Origin: Symsagittifera roscoffensis
Taxonomy: Eukaryota > Xenacoelomorpha > Acoela > Convolutidae
Length of the DNA: 64,000 nt
Assembly (NCBI RefSeq): GCF_963678635.1
Contig: NC_087064.1
Location: forward strand, 6,858,411 to 6,922,410
Direction: 5' to 3'
Positions 1 to 11,718 of the stretch are shown piece by piece; the stretch's first letter is position 1, and each line of letters starts with the position of its first letter. Under the pieces are notes generated by a model, which did not search any database, had not been told where the DNA came from, and worked only from the letters and a program-made list of their open reading frames with translations. The translations under genes were made by a program, and so were the position numbers.

Positions 1-2115
1 ATTCTGGTCCTTGACCGCTTCCCAGAACAAGGGACAATCCATTCTGAAGTGCCCCTCCTGGTTACAGAAAAAACATCTGGCGCCTATCTTGATGATTAAG
101 CCGTTATAGTACTCGTGTTCCTCCATCTGACTCATGTCCTCCTCATCCGGTGCATAACCTAGGCTCTTCATGCCTTGTTTGTACATTGTGCAGTCAGCCA
201 CATGATGATCCGCTGACCCGCAGTTCGCGCATGATCTGCGCTTATCCATATCATCTCTAGGTTTGTACCATGATGACCTCTGGGGTTGGCTTCCCCCTTG
301 CGTGTTCCTGTTTTCAGAATATGAGTACTTCTTAGGTTTCATCAGCATGTATTCTCTTGATTTCTGTCTCATTTCTTCTGGGGTGGGTGCGCTGTCCTTC
401 GACAACGTGTAGTATGTTGCTAACATTGTCCTTAAGTCATCACTTTTCACCCCATCAATGAACTTCGAGGCAATGCTAAAGTTCCGTCTGTTTGTCGACT
501 CCTCTGGGTCACTCCTCCTTCTCAAGCTCTCGAGGTCATCTAGGAACCGATCTATTGACTCGTCGTCCCTCTGTCTCCTTTTTTCAAATCGCATCATCGC
601 TTGATGACCCTTCATGCCTGAGCCGAATCTGTTCAACAGTATTTCAAAGATTTTGTCCGCGGTGTCGCGTTCTTCTTCTTTCTTCGCAACCACACACTTT
701 AATGCCGTGCCTTCTAAATTGCTGAGTATGGCTGTGCACGCTTGTCTTTCGTCACTCAAGTTATCTTGCTCTAGATGTAGTCTCATCACTTCCACCCAAG
801 TGTCAATGCATCCATCGGAGTCATCTTTGAATTCTTTTGGCTTCTTGAATGTTTTTCTTGATTTTCCCTCTCTCCTGTCGCTCGAGTCAGTGTTCCTCGT
901 GGCGAAGGCCTCTAGAGTCCTGTTCATCATCTCCCAAGTGCTGGCCCATGTCATAGCATCCGGTCCTGAGTTGCTGTTGGCTGTTGAATCTCCCAGACCA
1001 GTCGTCGTGTTCGACGTTCCACTCTTCATTATTGTTTTCGCAGCTGTTGGTGCTATGCTTATCGCATCCCTGGGTATGGGCAACGGTGTCGATTGCCGTT
1101 TGTTTCTTTGTGGTTCTACAAAATCAACTCTGGTGCCTTGCGTACGATCCGCTGCTGGTCTCTCTTGTGGTGTAGAACCTCTCAAGATTGCATCCAACTT
1201 CGCCTGTATTGCACACGAACTCTCTGCTTGACTCTTGCTCATTGTGTCCATTCTCCTTTCCAGGCTCCCTAATTGGCTGTTAACATCATCATATCGGTTC
1301 TTCAACTGTTGCATGTCTGTTTCGATGTTCTTTTCTCGTTCTTCATTGGTGGCCTCTACCTTGTCTGACATTTCCTTGAGTCTCTCCTCTGTTGCTTTAG
1401 CTAGGTTAAAATAACTGTCTAGATACTCGTGCTTGTTGTATCTTATCTCCTTTTTTATCACCTCTCTGTCTTCTTCACTGTTCTTAAGTCTTTTGTCGAT
1501 CTGATTTAATTTCGCCAACAAATCGCCTAGCTCAATGGTAGTCTCTTCATGGTCAACCGTGGGTTTCTCTTCGGCCATAGCCTCTGCTTTAGCTTGTTCC
1601 TCATTCTGGCCGGTTTCTGTCGCTTTCGTGCTCACTGTACCAAATGTTCGTGCTCTTTCTGCTTTTGGCTCTTCAGTCACGTTTTCTTTCGTTTTTATTC
1701 CGAACATTATTCCCAATTTTTCCGTAAAAGATGTCCTCTTTACTTGAGAGTCTTCTTTCACCGTTTCTTCGGTGTTGCCTATTGCATCTTCCGCGTCATC
1801 TATCGGTGAGAACTCTATGGGTTTCTGGTTCGGTTCCTCTGTATTGGGCATTGGAGTTGACTCTGTCGCCATCTTCCCTGTTTCATCCACACTTTGATCG
1901 GGTGTCTCTAGATCAATCTCGATGGTGGGTTCTACTCTCTCCCCTTCCGTGCCCTCTTTCGCCCTGTTCTCCGCTGTACTCCTTGTGCTGACCATGTTAA
2001 CTGAAAAGTTCTTCTTTGTTATCTTCGGACCCATTGGTGTTGCTTTGCGTAGCGACGAATTATACTTTGCTTCGGTCGATCTTTTTTCAGCTACCGGTAC
2101 CCTGCTCCGCCTCAT
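1..2115 (-). CDS. gag: Gag polyprotein of LTR retrotransposon copy 1, 3' end cut by window edge
   Basis: This frame starts at the ATG complementary to 2113-2115 and stays open to the window edge, about 705 codons, so its end is not visible. It is a close relative of the gag at 43039-45393 on the other strand: same basic start, same acidic/Thr-rich N-terminal part, same heptad-rich coiled-coil stretch, same capsid-like region and two CX2CX4HX4C zinc knuckles (about 190-235 and 36-80). The knuckles would bind the element's RNA during packaging into virus-like particles in the cytoplasm. No stop or frameshift is seen, so this copy may be less decayed than the complete one. It lies downstream (minus sense) of a tandem array and LTR-like DNA, the normal Ty3/Gypsy order. 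Confidence 0.9.
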   Translation of the reverse strand, partial: MRRSRVPVAEKRSTEAKYNSSLRKATPMGPKITKKNFSVNMVSTRSTAENRAKEGTEGERVEPTIEIDLETPDQSVDETGKMATESTPMPNTEEPNQKPIEFSPIDDAEDAIGNTEETVKEDSQVKRTSFTEKLGIMFGIKTKENVTEEPKAERARTFGTVSTKATETGQNEEQAKAEAMAEEKPTVDHEETTIELGDLLAKLNQIDKRLKNSEEDREVIKKEIRYNKHEYLDSYFNLAKATEERLKEMSDKVEATNEEREKNIETDMQQLKNRYDDVNSQLGSLERRMDTMSKSQAESSCAIQAKLDAILRGSTPQERPAADRTQGTRVDFVEPQRNKRQSTPLPIPRDAISIAPTAAKTIMKSGTSNTTTGLGDSTANSNSGPDAMTWASTWEMMNRTLEAFATRNTDSSDRREGKSRKTFKKPKEFKDDSDGCIDTWVEVMRLHLEQDNLSDERQACTAILSNLEGTALKCVVAKKEEERDTADKIFEILLNRFGSGMKGHQAMMRFEKRRQRDDESIDRFLDDLESLRRRSDPEESTNRRNFSIASKFIDGVKSDDLRTMLATYYTLSKDSAPTPEEMRQKSREYMLMKPKKYSYSENRNTQGGSQPQRSSWYKPRDDMDKRRSCANCGSADHHVADCTMYKQGMKSLGYAPDEEDMSQMEEHEYYNGLIIKIGARCFFCNQEGHFRMDCPLFWEAVKDQN

Positions 2116-2343
2116 TATTTACAATTGTTATTATTTACAATATTATTATCTACAAAAATTCTATTCTAAGGTTTAAAAACTCCAAGGAAAAAGAAATTAA
2201 TAATTCGCTAAAAACAATTTTTCTTGAACTCTTGTAAGCTCTTTCGTGTTAGGTTAGGATAGGGAACGTGTTGAACGTGTTGTTATACTTGGTGCTTCAA
2301 CCTAACCTATTACTTTTGTAGTACCCCCTTCCTAATGCTGTTC
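2116..2343 (-). other. Untranslated leader between tandem array and gag of copy 1
   Basis: An AT-rich stretch of about 230 bp directly before the gag start. Its gag-proximal part matches the leader just upstream of 43039 (repeated taaataataacaattgtaaata-type sequence). No coding frame is evident. Confidence 0.6.
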
Positions 2344-3043
2344 CAAGACTTTCTCTTTACCGTCCCAAGACCGTTCAGCGTTGTCCCAGTACTTCTCGTT
2401 GGTACCTTTAGACCAGCGTCCCAAGACCAATGGCCCAAGGCTAACGTCCCAAGACCAACGTCCCAAGACTAACGTCCCAAGACCAATGTCCCAAGACTAA
2501 CGTCCCAAGACCAATGGCCCAAGACTAATGTCCCAAGACTAACGTCCCAAGACCAATGTCCCAAGACTAACGTCCCAAGACCAATGGCCCAAGACTAATG
2601 TCCCAAGACCAATGGCCCAAGACCAACGTCCCAAGACTAACGTCCCAAGACCAATGGCCCAAGACTAATGTCCCAAGACCAATGGCCCAAGACCAACGTC
2701 CCAAGACTAATGGCCCAAGACCAACGTCCCAAGACTAACGTCCCAAGACCAATGGCCCAAGACCAATGTCCCAAGACTAACGTCCCAAGACCAATGGCCC
2801 AAGACCAATGTCCCAAGACCAATGTCCCAAGACTAACGTCCCAAGACCAATGGCCCAAGACCAATGTCCCAAGACTAACGTCCCAAGACCAATGGCCCAA
2901 GACTAATGTCCCAAGACCGCTTCGTACCAAGACTGCTCTGGTCCAAGACTGCCCCAAAGTTGCACTGTCCCAAGACTGTGTTGCTCCAAGACTGTCCCCA
3001 GACTGCAATGTCCCTAGACTAGTTCGGTACTGTCCCAAGACTC
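2344..3043 (-). repeat. Tandem array of 14-bp units in the leader of copy 1
   Basis: About 45 units of GTCCCAAGACCAAT and close variants (CCCAAGACTAACGT, GGCCCAAGACCAAT), which read on the minus strand as the element-sense unit GTCTTGGGACATTG. The gag-distal end (about 2930-3040) is less regular and is conserved with the start of the arrays at 42313 and 63555. Because 14 is not a multiple of three, the array gives spurious open frames with a 14-residue period on both strands. Confidence 0.95.
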
Positions 3044-5441
3044 GTTACTGAGTGTCTGGATATAGGATTTCTTTCTTCTTCGTTGTAGGGACTCCTTGGT
3101 TGTCTGTACCTTGTACCACCACTCAAGCTCTAGTGAAAATTTTCCCAAAAACCCTCTCTTGGTTGCCAAATCTGGCCCCCCTTTTTTAGTTACCTCTTTT
3201 TGAATGTTCCCAGCAATTGGGAGCCACAACTTGTGTGCAGGTATCTTGTGATCACCTGTTTGTATTAAAAACCAATCGCAAATCTTCCCCAAAACGCAAC
3301 AATGTCTATAGAAAAAATAAAATTCTGTACCGAAAAAATAACAAAACAGAGTAATCGACCCACCTAAAATTCAAAGGAGACAAATGTCAACCTTCTTTCA
3401 AAAAAAAAAAAAAAAATGTCTGGTACCTAATTGCCACGCGTTTTCCTCCCCCCACTAGTCGTCTTATGAGGTGTCACGAAAACTGTCTATATCCGTTCCC
3501 CCCTACCGATCCAACCAGCGTACCAATCTTAACTCGAGATAAGTTTTGGATGTCCACCTATTGTTACCACGCGTGTTGATGGCTAATGTAACTAAATCAA
3601 CGATGTCGATTAACTAGTTACTCTAATTCCCCCCTTTTTACAATTTACAACCGCCAACCTCTAACCTAACCAGTCCCCCTGCTAACCTCCCCCCTGTTTA
3701 GCCCCCCTCTTAAGCCGAAAAATCCCTTAAGCGCCGGGTGCTAAACCTCTCTTGAGAAAACCGTAGACCTGTTTCCAGGTCTGCTTGAGTAAAAACTGCC
3801 TAAAAACAATGGGACTCCGCTTATCCAATTTTACACTTATTTCTTATAATGTAATGTGGATTCTAACGATACCCGTTGTCCGACCTGAGAACACCCTTGT
3901 GCGTCCTCTTGTGGTGGCCCTGTGCTGGTTGTCTCTGTTCTGCCCTTGACAGCAGACCCACTTTCCCACTCGACTGGTCACCTCTTCCAATCAAGTCTCT
4001 TGGTGGTCCGTTTCGATCCTTGTGAACCTCTTTCCCACTCGACTGGTCACCCTTTCCAGTCAAGTCTCCCAGTGGTCCGGTTGGGTCGCAATCTATCTAA
4101 AAACCCTTAACAACGCCCCCCACTCGGGCACCCTACCAAGGTCACTGCTAGTTGATCGAAAAATTGCTAGATTGATCGAAACGATCGGTCTTGTAAAACA
4201 GTATGTGTATACTATTTAATTAATACAAAGGTTCGATCCAACTAATTTGGTATCAAAGTCACTGTCTTTTTTCGTTTTATAGTTTTTGTTCCTATTTGTT
4301 TTCCTTTTTTGCTCGTGTTTTTGTCCCCCTAGTTGCCCCCCTTTACTCGGTTAGCTAAGCCTCGTTCGGAGAGCGTACCAGGAAGTTTTCTTGAGTTTTC
4401 TTAAAAAGCTATCACGGTACGACCGGAAGGTTTACACGTTCCCGCTGAACCGTACCACCGGTACTCTAGAATGGGCATGTAGCCCGGAGCTGTGTCAAGT
4501 GGGTTCGACTCCGTAGTCATGATGTCGTAAAAACACCCAGGAGCGCCATAAAAACACTATGTAACAGTCGCCTACTTTAGTCACATATGAGGCTTAAGAA
4601 AAATAGGCCCTATAACCATTGGCTCAAGAGTCAGGGACACTATCTCTTGTGTTTTTCCGCCTCAAGAACGGTCGGAGCCAATTCGGTTCGCTTGCGACAT
4701 GAGACTGGAACCCATTACAGCTTAAAGGCCACTACCAAAATACCCCCCCACTCTAGAAATAAAGACGTCCCCATACTTAGGTCTCGGGATACCCAAAATA
4801 CATGAACGCCGTTAAAAACCGGGTCGGAACAATCCGCTTAGTTACTTTTTATTGGACAGTGGAACTTTGATCCATTTCAGATGGATCAACCTAAAACTCG
4901 CCTTATCTCAACATAACTATCATAAAATACACTCGAGAAATTTAAATTGGAACTTACATATCGACGCACTTGAATATGAGGAGTAAGTTATAACTGAGCA
5001 GCTTGAGAATTAAGTAATATAACTAAATAAGTTTTAAGGCCAATTAGTTTCAATAACAGAAGTAAGTTTTTGTCTCTAGAATCAAAGTCTCTGAATGAAC
5101 CCTTTGGACACTCGAGTTGTCCACTCTTCCATTCAGAGTCCACTCCTTTCCATTCGAATAATTGTTCTGTCTCAAGTCCGTATTCGATTCTCCTGTTTTC
5201 AGGACAAGACAGCTCTACTCTCTTGATATTTCGTTTCGAGAAATTGCGAACAGCAATTTCCTGCCTTTTTCTTGAGTAGTTTCCCGCAATTGTTAATTCG
5301 GGTGTTCTGATTTCTGACTTTTTCATTTTCAGTTGGTTCGAGAAAATTGAGCATGACAGGCTCGATTCGAATTTTGCAAAATTAAAATTTCACTCCAAAA
5401 TTACGTATTTCTCAAGGTCAAACCCCCAGACATGACCGACT
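3044..5441 (-). mobile_element. LTR-like region of retrotransposon copy 1
   Basis: Read on the minus strand this aligns along its length with 39904-42300 and with 61129-63550: same polyA-site hairpin, same G-rich blocks near 3650-3720, same repeated gaccagtcgag blocks near 3960-4075. Homology stops at 5441, at the sequence tgtgccagtcggtcatgtctgg read in minus sense. The 403 bp that precede this point in the 39501 copy are absent. The LTR right border and a primer binding site could not be fixed. Confidence 0.8.
4848..4889 (-). promoter_or_regulatory. Hairpin plus polyadenylation signal in LTR of copy 1
   Basis: A 9-bp perfect inverted repeat (TTGATCCAT / ATGGATCAA, 5-nt loop, 4867-4889) lies just before AATAAA in minus sense (complement of 4848-4853). 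The same arrangement recurs in three other LTR copies. Confidence 0.6.
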
Positions 5442-5492
5442 GGCACAAAAAGACAATGACTTGCACAACTTGTTAAAGCTTTTTGATCGTAA

Positions 5493-5831
5493 TCTACTGT
5501 TAGACGCAGCGAGAGACAGACGAAAAACAAAGGCCCAAGTCGTTTCAGAAATCCCGTTAAACATTCAATCAAATTAATTACGTCAGAACAAGATTTAACA
5601 GATCTTAACAAAGCAGCACTAGAGGCATACAGAGTTAAACTAGCAACGTTCAAATCTGACGTAAAAAAACCGGTAGAGACGAAATTGGGATTGCTCGAAA
5701 AACATCTCTTTCGAAGAAAGTTTGGAAGTGAGGCACTGGATATTACAAAGACCTGGAATGCTGCATGGCGGGTTCCACTATATTTTGATGAAGACGGGAC
5801 AGAGGACCAAAATAGATCAGAGGAACAGTGA
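5493..5831 (+). pseudogene. Unrecognised open frame next to the LTR end
   Basis: A stop-to-stop open frame of 112 codons ending at TGA 5829-5831, with no ATG at its start. The stretch from about 5571 reads like real protein: charged, few low-complexity runs, a Trp-containing segment KTWNAAWRVPLYFDEDGTE near the end. A second frame just upstream (about 5450-5570) is also open and protein-like, as if a frameshift near 5570 joins them. I recognise no domain. It begins exactly where LTR homology ends, so it may be a host exon or a foreign element interrupted by copy 1. It could also be chance. Confidence 0.3.
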
Positions 5832-7289
5832 GAGATGATAGCAACAAGAAAAACTAAAAATCCGTTGAAAACTGATTAAACTGAGTGTTAAAACTCATAG
5901 TTTTTTAAATTTTCTATGTATACTATATAAAATTTAGTTATTCCAAGGGGAGTGTGGCACAGCACATACTGCATGTGCAGTAACCATAACCTCGCTGCAC
6001 ACTAATCTTGGAACGCATATCGGTATCTGTAATTATATATATTGTTATTAAGTTATGTCAAGGTCATGCAGTAATGATCGCTGTTTAGACTTTAGTTAGT
6101 TGTTGAGCTCTGCGTATGAAGATACGTATAACTGAGCTGGTTCACGGAACCGCAGATTGAAAGAAAACCAAGTTTCGTTTTGAATTAAACTCTTGAAACT
6201 ATATTATTTTCAAATGAGCTTATAGCATTTCATCACCTTACCACATCTTGAATCGAATTGCTTATTTTACGATTTGTCTTTTAAGTGACAAATATGGATA
6301 CGTGTTAGCCAAATGACTGCTCTACGTGAAACCAATATCTACGCGTGCCGATCACGCACGCAAAAAGTATGAGTTGAAAAAACCAAAGTTCGCTGGTCAA
6401 AAAGGCTGGTAATAAAATAGACTGGTTGATCAAAAAAGGTTGATAAAGATTTTTGATTATTAGAACCAGGGTTATTTTTTATTTGATTCTCTGTAGGGAA
6501 TTGGATAACCCTTATTAGTTTTATCTATTTATGATTAGTTTTTTTGGCGTGGCAGCACAACTTTGACCTCAAGATTGATTAACATTAAACATATCCTGTC
6601 ATCTGTTCGAACTATAGACTGAAAGCTAATCTGAAAATGAGTAACTAGAAGTATCGAATCAATTGGCAGGTTATCCATCTTATCATTTTTAAAAATTGAT
6701 ATTATCAGTCTAAAGTTCACAAATTGTTAATATTTCAGTTAACAAAAACTTAGCGAGACTAGTTAAGGAGCAGTCGTAAGATCCAAGGCTTCTCCCGTTT
6801 CGAGCAGTCTCGTTTCATTCAACCGCCGAGGGTTAAATAGTCTTAATACCGCCCCAAGTTTTCAGATTGATAATAATTGTGCTTCTATACAAAATCACAA
6901 GAATGCTCCTATTTTAGCCAAATTCAAAAAAGAATCTGACTGCCCTTTAGTTGGACTCAAACTTTTTTGGAAGCATTTGGTTTAGTTAAAATTTACTTAT
7001 TTAGAGTTGTCTGTCTTGTTCTTGATAAAAGACAAGAATAGAATTTCAGGCAAGCGGTCTAAAAGTTGGTACATAAAAGCGAACCAATTTGTAGCTAGAG
7101 TGGGAAGCTTTCTCAACGAACTGACCTAACAGTTCAAAAGTTGATTATTGAGTAAAACTGATGAAATATCCGGGGTTACTTACTGAATTTGAATCTAGAC
7201 AAACTTTTTGTTGGAGTTATTTCCAGAGTTGTTTTTATTTTGCCTGAGCGTCTGAAATTTATTACTTGCGCATTTTTATCCCAGTGTGC
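5832..7289. other. Non-coding stretch, nothing recognised
   Basis: AT-rich DNA without a convincing reading frame, RNA gene or repeat that I can match elsewhere in the window. Confidence 0.5.
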
Positions 7290-8075
7290 TGAATTAGAGT
7301 GACCGTTGGGTTATTCTATCTGAAATGGATCAAATGCACACTGACTAACGAAAACCGATAACTTTAAGAGGTTCCCAGCCCTGTTATAAACGGCTTTTGC
7401 GTGTTTTCAGTATCTCGAGAACTGGCCGTGGTGGCGATCTTTTTGCTACTTGGTTGGAGTGGGGGTGTTTTGTTAGTGGCTTTTCAATTGCAACCGCGAA
7501 TCGGCTCTGACAGAAGGAGATGTTGAAAGACGAGAGATAGGTTACTTAGTGTTTTTATGGTACTCTTTTGTGTTGACCTCATAACTGCAGAATCAAAACT
7601 GCTAGACACTGCTCCGGGATATGTCCTCATTCTAGAAAACCGGCGGTAAGATTCAACTGGGACGTGCTCACCTGGTTGTTCCGTGCTAGCTTTTAAGAAA
7701 GTTTTGAGAATTTTTCTCTTGGCTGCCTTTTTGGATATGAGGCCTTTCTTTTCCTTACGGGAAACTTTAAAAACTAGTTCATTACATAGTTTGTGTCTTC
7801 AGCTCGATCTGATAACTTTCGGCAACCTTTTGTTCAAATCTTTAATTTTTTTTTGCTTAACTGATAATAGAGCAGCAGTGGAAAAACTTGAGAACATTTT
7901 CTCGGCTGCCGTTTTGGATATGCGGCTTGGCTAACCAATTTGAGAGAGCTACCGGGAATCCAAAACTAAGGAAAGTATGATAAGCAAACAAAAATACCGG
8001 AAAAAGAAACAAAAAGCATGAAACAAAAAAAACAAAAGTCCAGAAAGACAGCGAAAACTTAGAAATAGACAATGT
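7290..8075 (+). mobile_element. Decayed LTR fragment of the giant-element family
   Basis: Read on the plus strand this follows 40475-41100 block by block with many substitutions and indels: the ctgaaatggatcaaa motif (7319), an aacggc-gcgt-ttttc block (7390), gtgtttttatgg (7549), the tgctccggg block (7610), agcttttaagaaa (7688), the ggctagctaaccga-like block (7925) and the A-rich aaacaaaa region (7990-8040). Divergence is far higher than among the other copies, so this is an old solo-LTR or truncated remnant. Confidence 0.6.
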
Positions 8076-8197
8076 TGCTATGCTTGTCTTATCGCAAGTG
8101 TTTTGAAGGTTGCAAGTATGGCGATGTTCACCTATATTTTTTTTCGCTTAGTTGAAACTACTAGCTATATTTTATTTTAGAAAATTTAAACGACTCA

Positions 8198-8268
8198 TTT
8201 CATTTGATCACCAAATTTTGGAGCGAAAAACATTTTCCTTAAATTTGGGTACACAAGTGATATTTTTT
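8198..8268 (+). repeat. 71-bp direct repeat, left copy
   Basis: Matches 11719-11789 in the same orientation with three mismatches. The pair brackets the decayed RT element at 8373-11503. Confidence 0.85.
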
Positions 8269-8584
8269 ATTTATTTTTTATCCTAATTGCTGTGATAGCC
8301 TAATTGTTGTGATAAACTTATTAAGTAGTTTCATGTGATATGGTACGCTCATAATGATACGCTTGTAAGAAGAAGGCCGGTACGGGATATTAAAGACAAG
8401 CTCAAAAAGCCGCGATACTCCCCCTCTACCCGGACATCCCCGCCGAAACCTCCACCCTTGAAAAACCAGGCTGTAATCGCTTTCATTTCTTTTTTTGTGA
8501 ATTGTTTTTAAACTCCATTTCTCTACAATCCATTTTACAATCTAGTCTTTCTCTTGTTTTGCCTCTTTGTACCTTGTTTAGTGA

Positions 8585-8842
8585 ATGTTCGTGCCAAAGT
8601 ACAGGCCGAAGTGGCTACCCAACTGGAGCAGGAAACTGTTAATAGGAACCTCAAGGACTAAGTACTGCAGCCCCAAAGATGTCGGAGCTACGGTTCACTC
8701 GTACAGAGGTGCAAAACTAGCCGACCTTGCCGGTACTGTCTCGCGCTACCCCTCGCAGAAACTGAACTGTGTTATTATAGTAACCGGCTTTAATGATAAT
8801 TCATCTACAGTTTCAAGTTTTGCTAATGATTGTAGATTTTAA
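8585..8842 (+). pseudogene. SGNH-hydrolase-like domain of the decayed RT element
   Basis: An 85-codon fragment with GTSRTKY in the place of the block I GDS motif and VTGFNDNS in the place of the block III GxND motif. The spacing between them (about 46 residues) fits a SGNH/GDSL fold. The C-terminal DxxH block is not in the fragment, which ends at a stop. Esterase-type SGNH domains are known in ORF1 of some CR1-like LINEs. Here the domain precedes an RT of a different type. Confidence 0.55.
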
Positions 8843-9745
8843 ATAAATTTGATAATTCTTAAGTTCAACACAAATGTGCTGACCCTGCGACCCCTGGAAA
8901 CTTATCGACCAAGAACTTAAAATTAAAATAAACGATAAAAATGTCGTTAACTGGAAACCGCGCTTCATAGTTCTAAGCAAGAACAAGCCTGGTTTTCAAT
9001 TCCTAGATTAATGAACCAGCAGCTGTTGTCATTAGTAGAAGAAACACCAAATTCTAACGTTGCGATGAAAGCAGCAATGATTCTCCCCCATCTGCTGCTT
9101 CCCAAACCTAAATCAGAAACAAACGGATCAAAATTCTAAAATTCTGAGCTGCCGCATATGTGTATGAAAGCAAGACCTACTAGACGAACTTTTCAACAAA
9201 GCAAATCTCTACAAATTAGACATCCAAAACAGAAGAAGTGCGAAGTAAACGAGGAAATTAAGCAATTCGATAAACTAATCAGTACAGGCAAAATATCGGT
9301 TGCCATTGGCTGCCTTTCAGACAAGAAAATAAAAAAAAGTACTTCCCCTTAACGAAGTCATGATGTAAAAACAGTCCTTAGTATCCTGAAAGAAAAACAC
9401 CCCCACGCCAAAACAGCGAACAGAAACTATAAAACGGAAGTAAGTGAAAACACAATGTCATACCACCACTCTAAATTCGAACAAATAAACGACAAGACAG
9501 TTCAAAAATCAACCCTAAAAACATACGGAAGCCACGGTCCCTCAGGCCTAGATGTGTGCGAATGGAGAACAAAAATAACTCACTTCAACCAGACATCCAT
9601 TGAGCTTTGCAAAACAATTGCGAAGCTGTCCTATACAATAGCAAGTAAAGCTCTCCCCCATGAAAACCTAACGGCGTAAAACTCGTGTCGCCTGATACAT
9701 CCGGACAAAAGTTCAGGGGTACGGTTCATTGGTATAGGCGAGTTT

Positions 9746-10264
9746 ATGAGACGATTAATTGGCAAGAAAATCAACCAATTAGTAAAATCAGACCTTAAAA
9801 ATCCCGGAAAAAATTTCCAACTCTGCTTAGGCCAGAAATGTGGAATCGAATATGTTATCCACAGCTTGAGGAAAGAGTTTGAGAAACCAAAAACGGACGA
9901 CATACTAATTATTGATGCAGAAAATGCCTTCAACTCGCTCAATAGAGAAGTTTCTCTAAAAAACGTAGAAACCCTTTGTCCGGCACTACATCATGCGCTG
10001 GCCAACTCTTATAAACATCCCTAAAACTTATATGTCAATAACCCGGTTTTGACATTTTTTGAGATAATCCCATTGATTGAGCTCCTGCAAAAACCAAATG
10101 TCACCCAAAAATGGTACGCAGATGACGAAAGCGCTGCAGGTGATCTTAAGAATCTCCGCGCAATACTGGAAAACCTGGATGTGAACGGAAAAGCTTTCGA
10201 ATACAATGTGAAGCCTCCCAAATGTCAATTCATAGTAGAGAAAAGCGACAGCAAAGGGCAATAA
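9746..10264 (+). pseudogene. Reverse transcriptase core, frameshifted
   Basis: The first frame (9746-10024) has a GQKCGIEYVIHSLR segment and DILIIDAENAFNSLNRE, which looks like RT motif A with an Asp and Phe-Asn in the usual places. After a break the frame 10049-10264 has KWYADDESAAGDL, the catalytic YADD box, followed by a KPPKCQF segment like RT motif D/E. The palm is therefore split by at least one frameshift around 10024-10049, and motif B is not clear. Confidence 0.7.
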
Positions 10265-10818
10265 AAGTATTCGAAGGCACAAATATTACAACGGTAGACG
10301 GTTTTAGAGTCCTTGGATCGGTTATAGGAACACCATCACTATGGGATAAATACATGGAAACCGAAATTGAAAATACAGCTACCCTAACTTCCAAAATTTC
10401 CAAAATAGCTAAAACAAATATCACCACAAAGGTATACTCCTGCTACATAAAGGGAGTTCAAAATAACTTAAGCTCTCTAACCAGAACAAATCCGGAAACT
10501 TTTAACAAAATGGATGAAATTGAGAAAAACGTAAGACTGCAGCTACTTTCTAGTTTACTTGTAAAAACTATATTACCGATGAAGATCGCAGCCTTTTTGC
10601 ACTACTACTAAGAATTGGAGGATTAGATCTCCTCAGCAACATGGACTTTTACAGAAATTGTGAGTGGTCAAGAGCCATTTGTGATCCGTCAGAAAACAGT
10701 GATTCAGAAATAGCTGAAACGGAACAAACTCTGATAAATAGAAACATCAAAACTATAGACAGAACATCAATCTCTCGAAAAAGGCTAAAATTATGAAAAA
10801 CTGTTCATCAGAAAAAAA

Positions 10819-11503
10819 TTGACAAAAAATCTAGCGTCACAGAAAGGAGCATCGAACTGGCTAAGCGTGCTACCGTTAAAAAATAATTTTTCCCCTCAAA
10901 AAATCAAAGATGGAATAAATCTGAGATATGGATGGCAACCACCAAACACTCCACATACATGCCCATGTGGACAACCGTTCACACTGACCCACTCTCTACA
11001 CTGTCCCAAAGGTGGATACACTCACCTAAGACATAATGAAATTCGCGATACCTTTGCGGCTTGAAACAGATCCGAAACTTCAATCGTTGGAAGGCGAAAG
11101 CTTTCACATCAAAACAGCCAGTACTGATGATGACGCTCGGTTTGACAGCAAGGCAAATGGACTTTCAGGAGGCCGATTCAGCCGAACCTTTTCCGATGTA
11201 AAAATTTTCAACCATCATGCTAAATGCTGCCCTAAAACTATATTTGACGCTTACAAATATCATGAGAATGTCAAAACATTAAAATAACAATAAAGAATTC
11301 TGGATGTGGAAAACAGCACCTTTGTTCCACTAATTTTTCAGTGTACAGGAGGAGCAGCACCAGGCTCTACAAAAACCGTCCAGAAGCTAGCAGAGAAACT
11401 AAGCGAAAAGCGGAACGAATTATACTCAGACACAATAAACTTCATAAGAACAAAAATTAGTTTTGCACTTCTGAGGAGTGCAATCCTCTGCCTTAGGGGG
11501 TAA
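10819..11503 (+). pseudogene. Zinc-finger and endonuclease-like C-terminus of the decayed RT element
   Basis: 10819-11064 encodes HTCPCGQPFTLTHSLHCPKGG followed by RHNEIRD, a CxC..H..C arrangement as seen before restriction-like endonuclease domains. 11036-11287 and 11306-11503 continue it in other frames with a D..A.G..FSDVKIFN core and a conserved-looking LLRSAILCLRG end, after which TAA follows. Frameshifts near 11050 and 11290 disable it. Confidence 0.6.
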
Positions 11504-11718
11504 AAAAAACTTAAAAATACATCCAACATACACAATTCTATCTCTGCTATAATCGAGGAGGGTAAATTATAATTGACAATTCTCTGGATGCATTAAAATC
11601 GACTTGATTTATTCATAAAATACTGCCGATGTATTTATATAGCGTTGGCACGGCCCTATCCAACCTGCGCGCGTACTGTCGCATGACGGAAGGGCCCATT
11701 TTAATTGGCCTGTTTTTT

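Larger units (their letters stand above)
8373..11503 (+). mobile_element. Decayed retroelement with SGNH-like domain, YADD reverse transcriptase and endonuclease-like tail
   Basis: A string of frame-shifted fragments in consistent plus-strand order. A Pro-rich stretch (8373-8480) is followed by an SGNH-like domain (8585-8842), a linker with an EEIKQFDKLISTGKISVAIG segment (9158-9352), RT palm/fingers (9746-10264, YADD near 10116-10127), thumb (10222-10611), a CPC-x4-F-x4-H-x4-C zinc-finger-like segment with a following RHNEIRD motif (10945-11064), and an ARFDSKANG..FSDVKIFN segment with a TGGAAPG..LRSAILCLRG end (11036-11503). This order resembles RTs of metazoan repeats that end in a restriction-endonuclease-like (PD-(D/E)XK-type) region. 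Stops and frameshifts between nearly all parts show it is dead. The clade was not determined. Confidence 0.75.

Noticed and set aside
2637-3051. Open frames of 127-133 codons on both strands in the array
   Set aside because: By-product of a 14-bp tandem repeat without stops; they encode only 14-residue periodic peptides. The same holds for the frames at 42229-42909 and 63480-63987.
3863-4219. Small frames in the LTR of copy 1 and equivalents at 41221-41686 and 62470-62876
   Set aside because: They track the repeated gaccagtcgagtgggaaag units; frames are not kept between copies.
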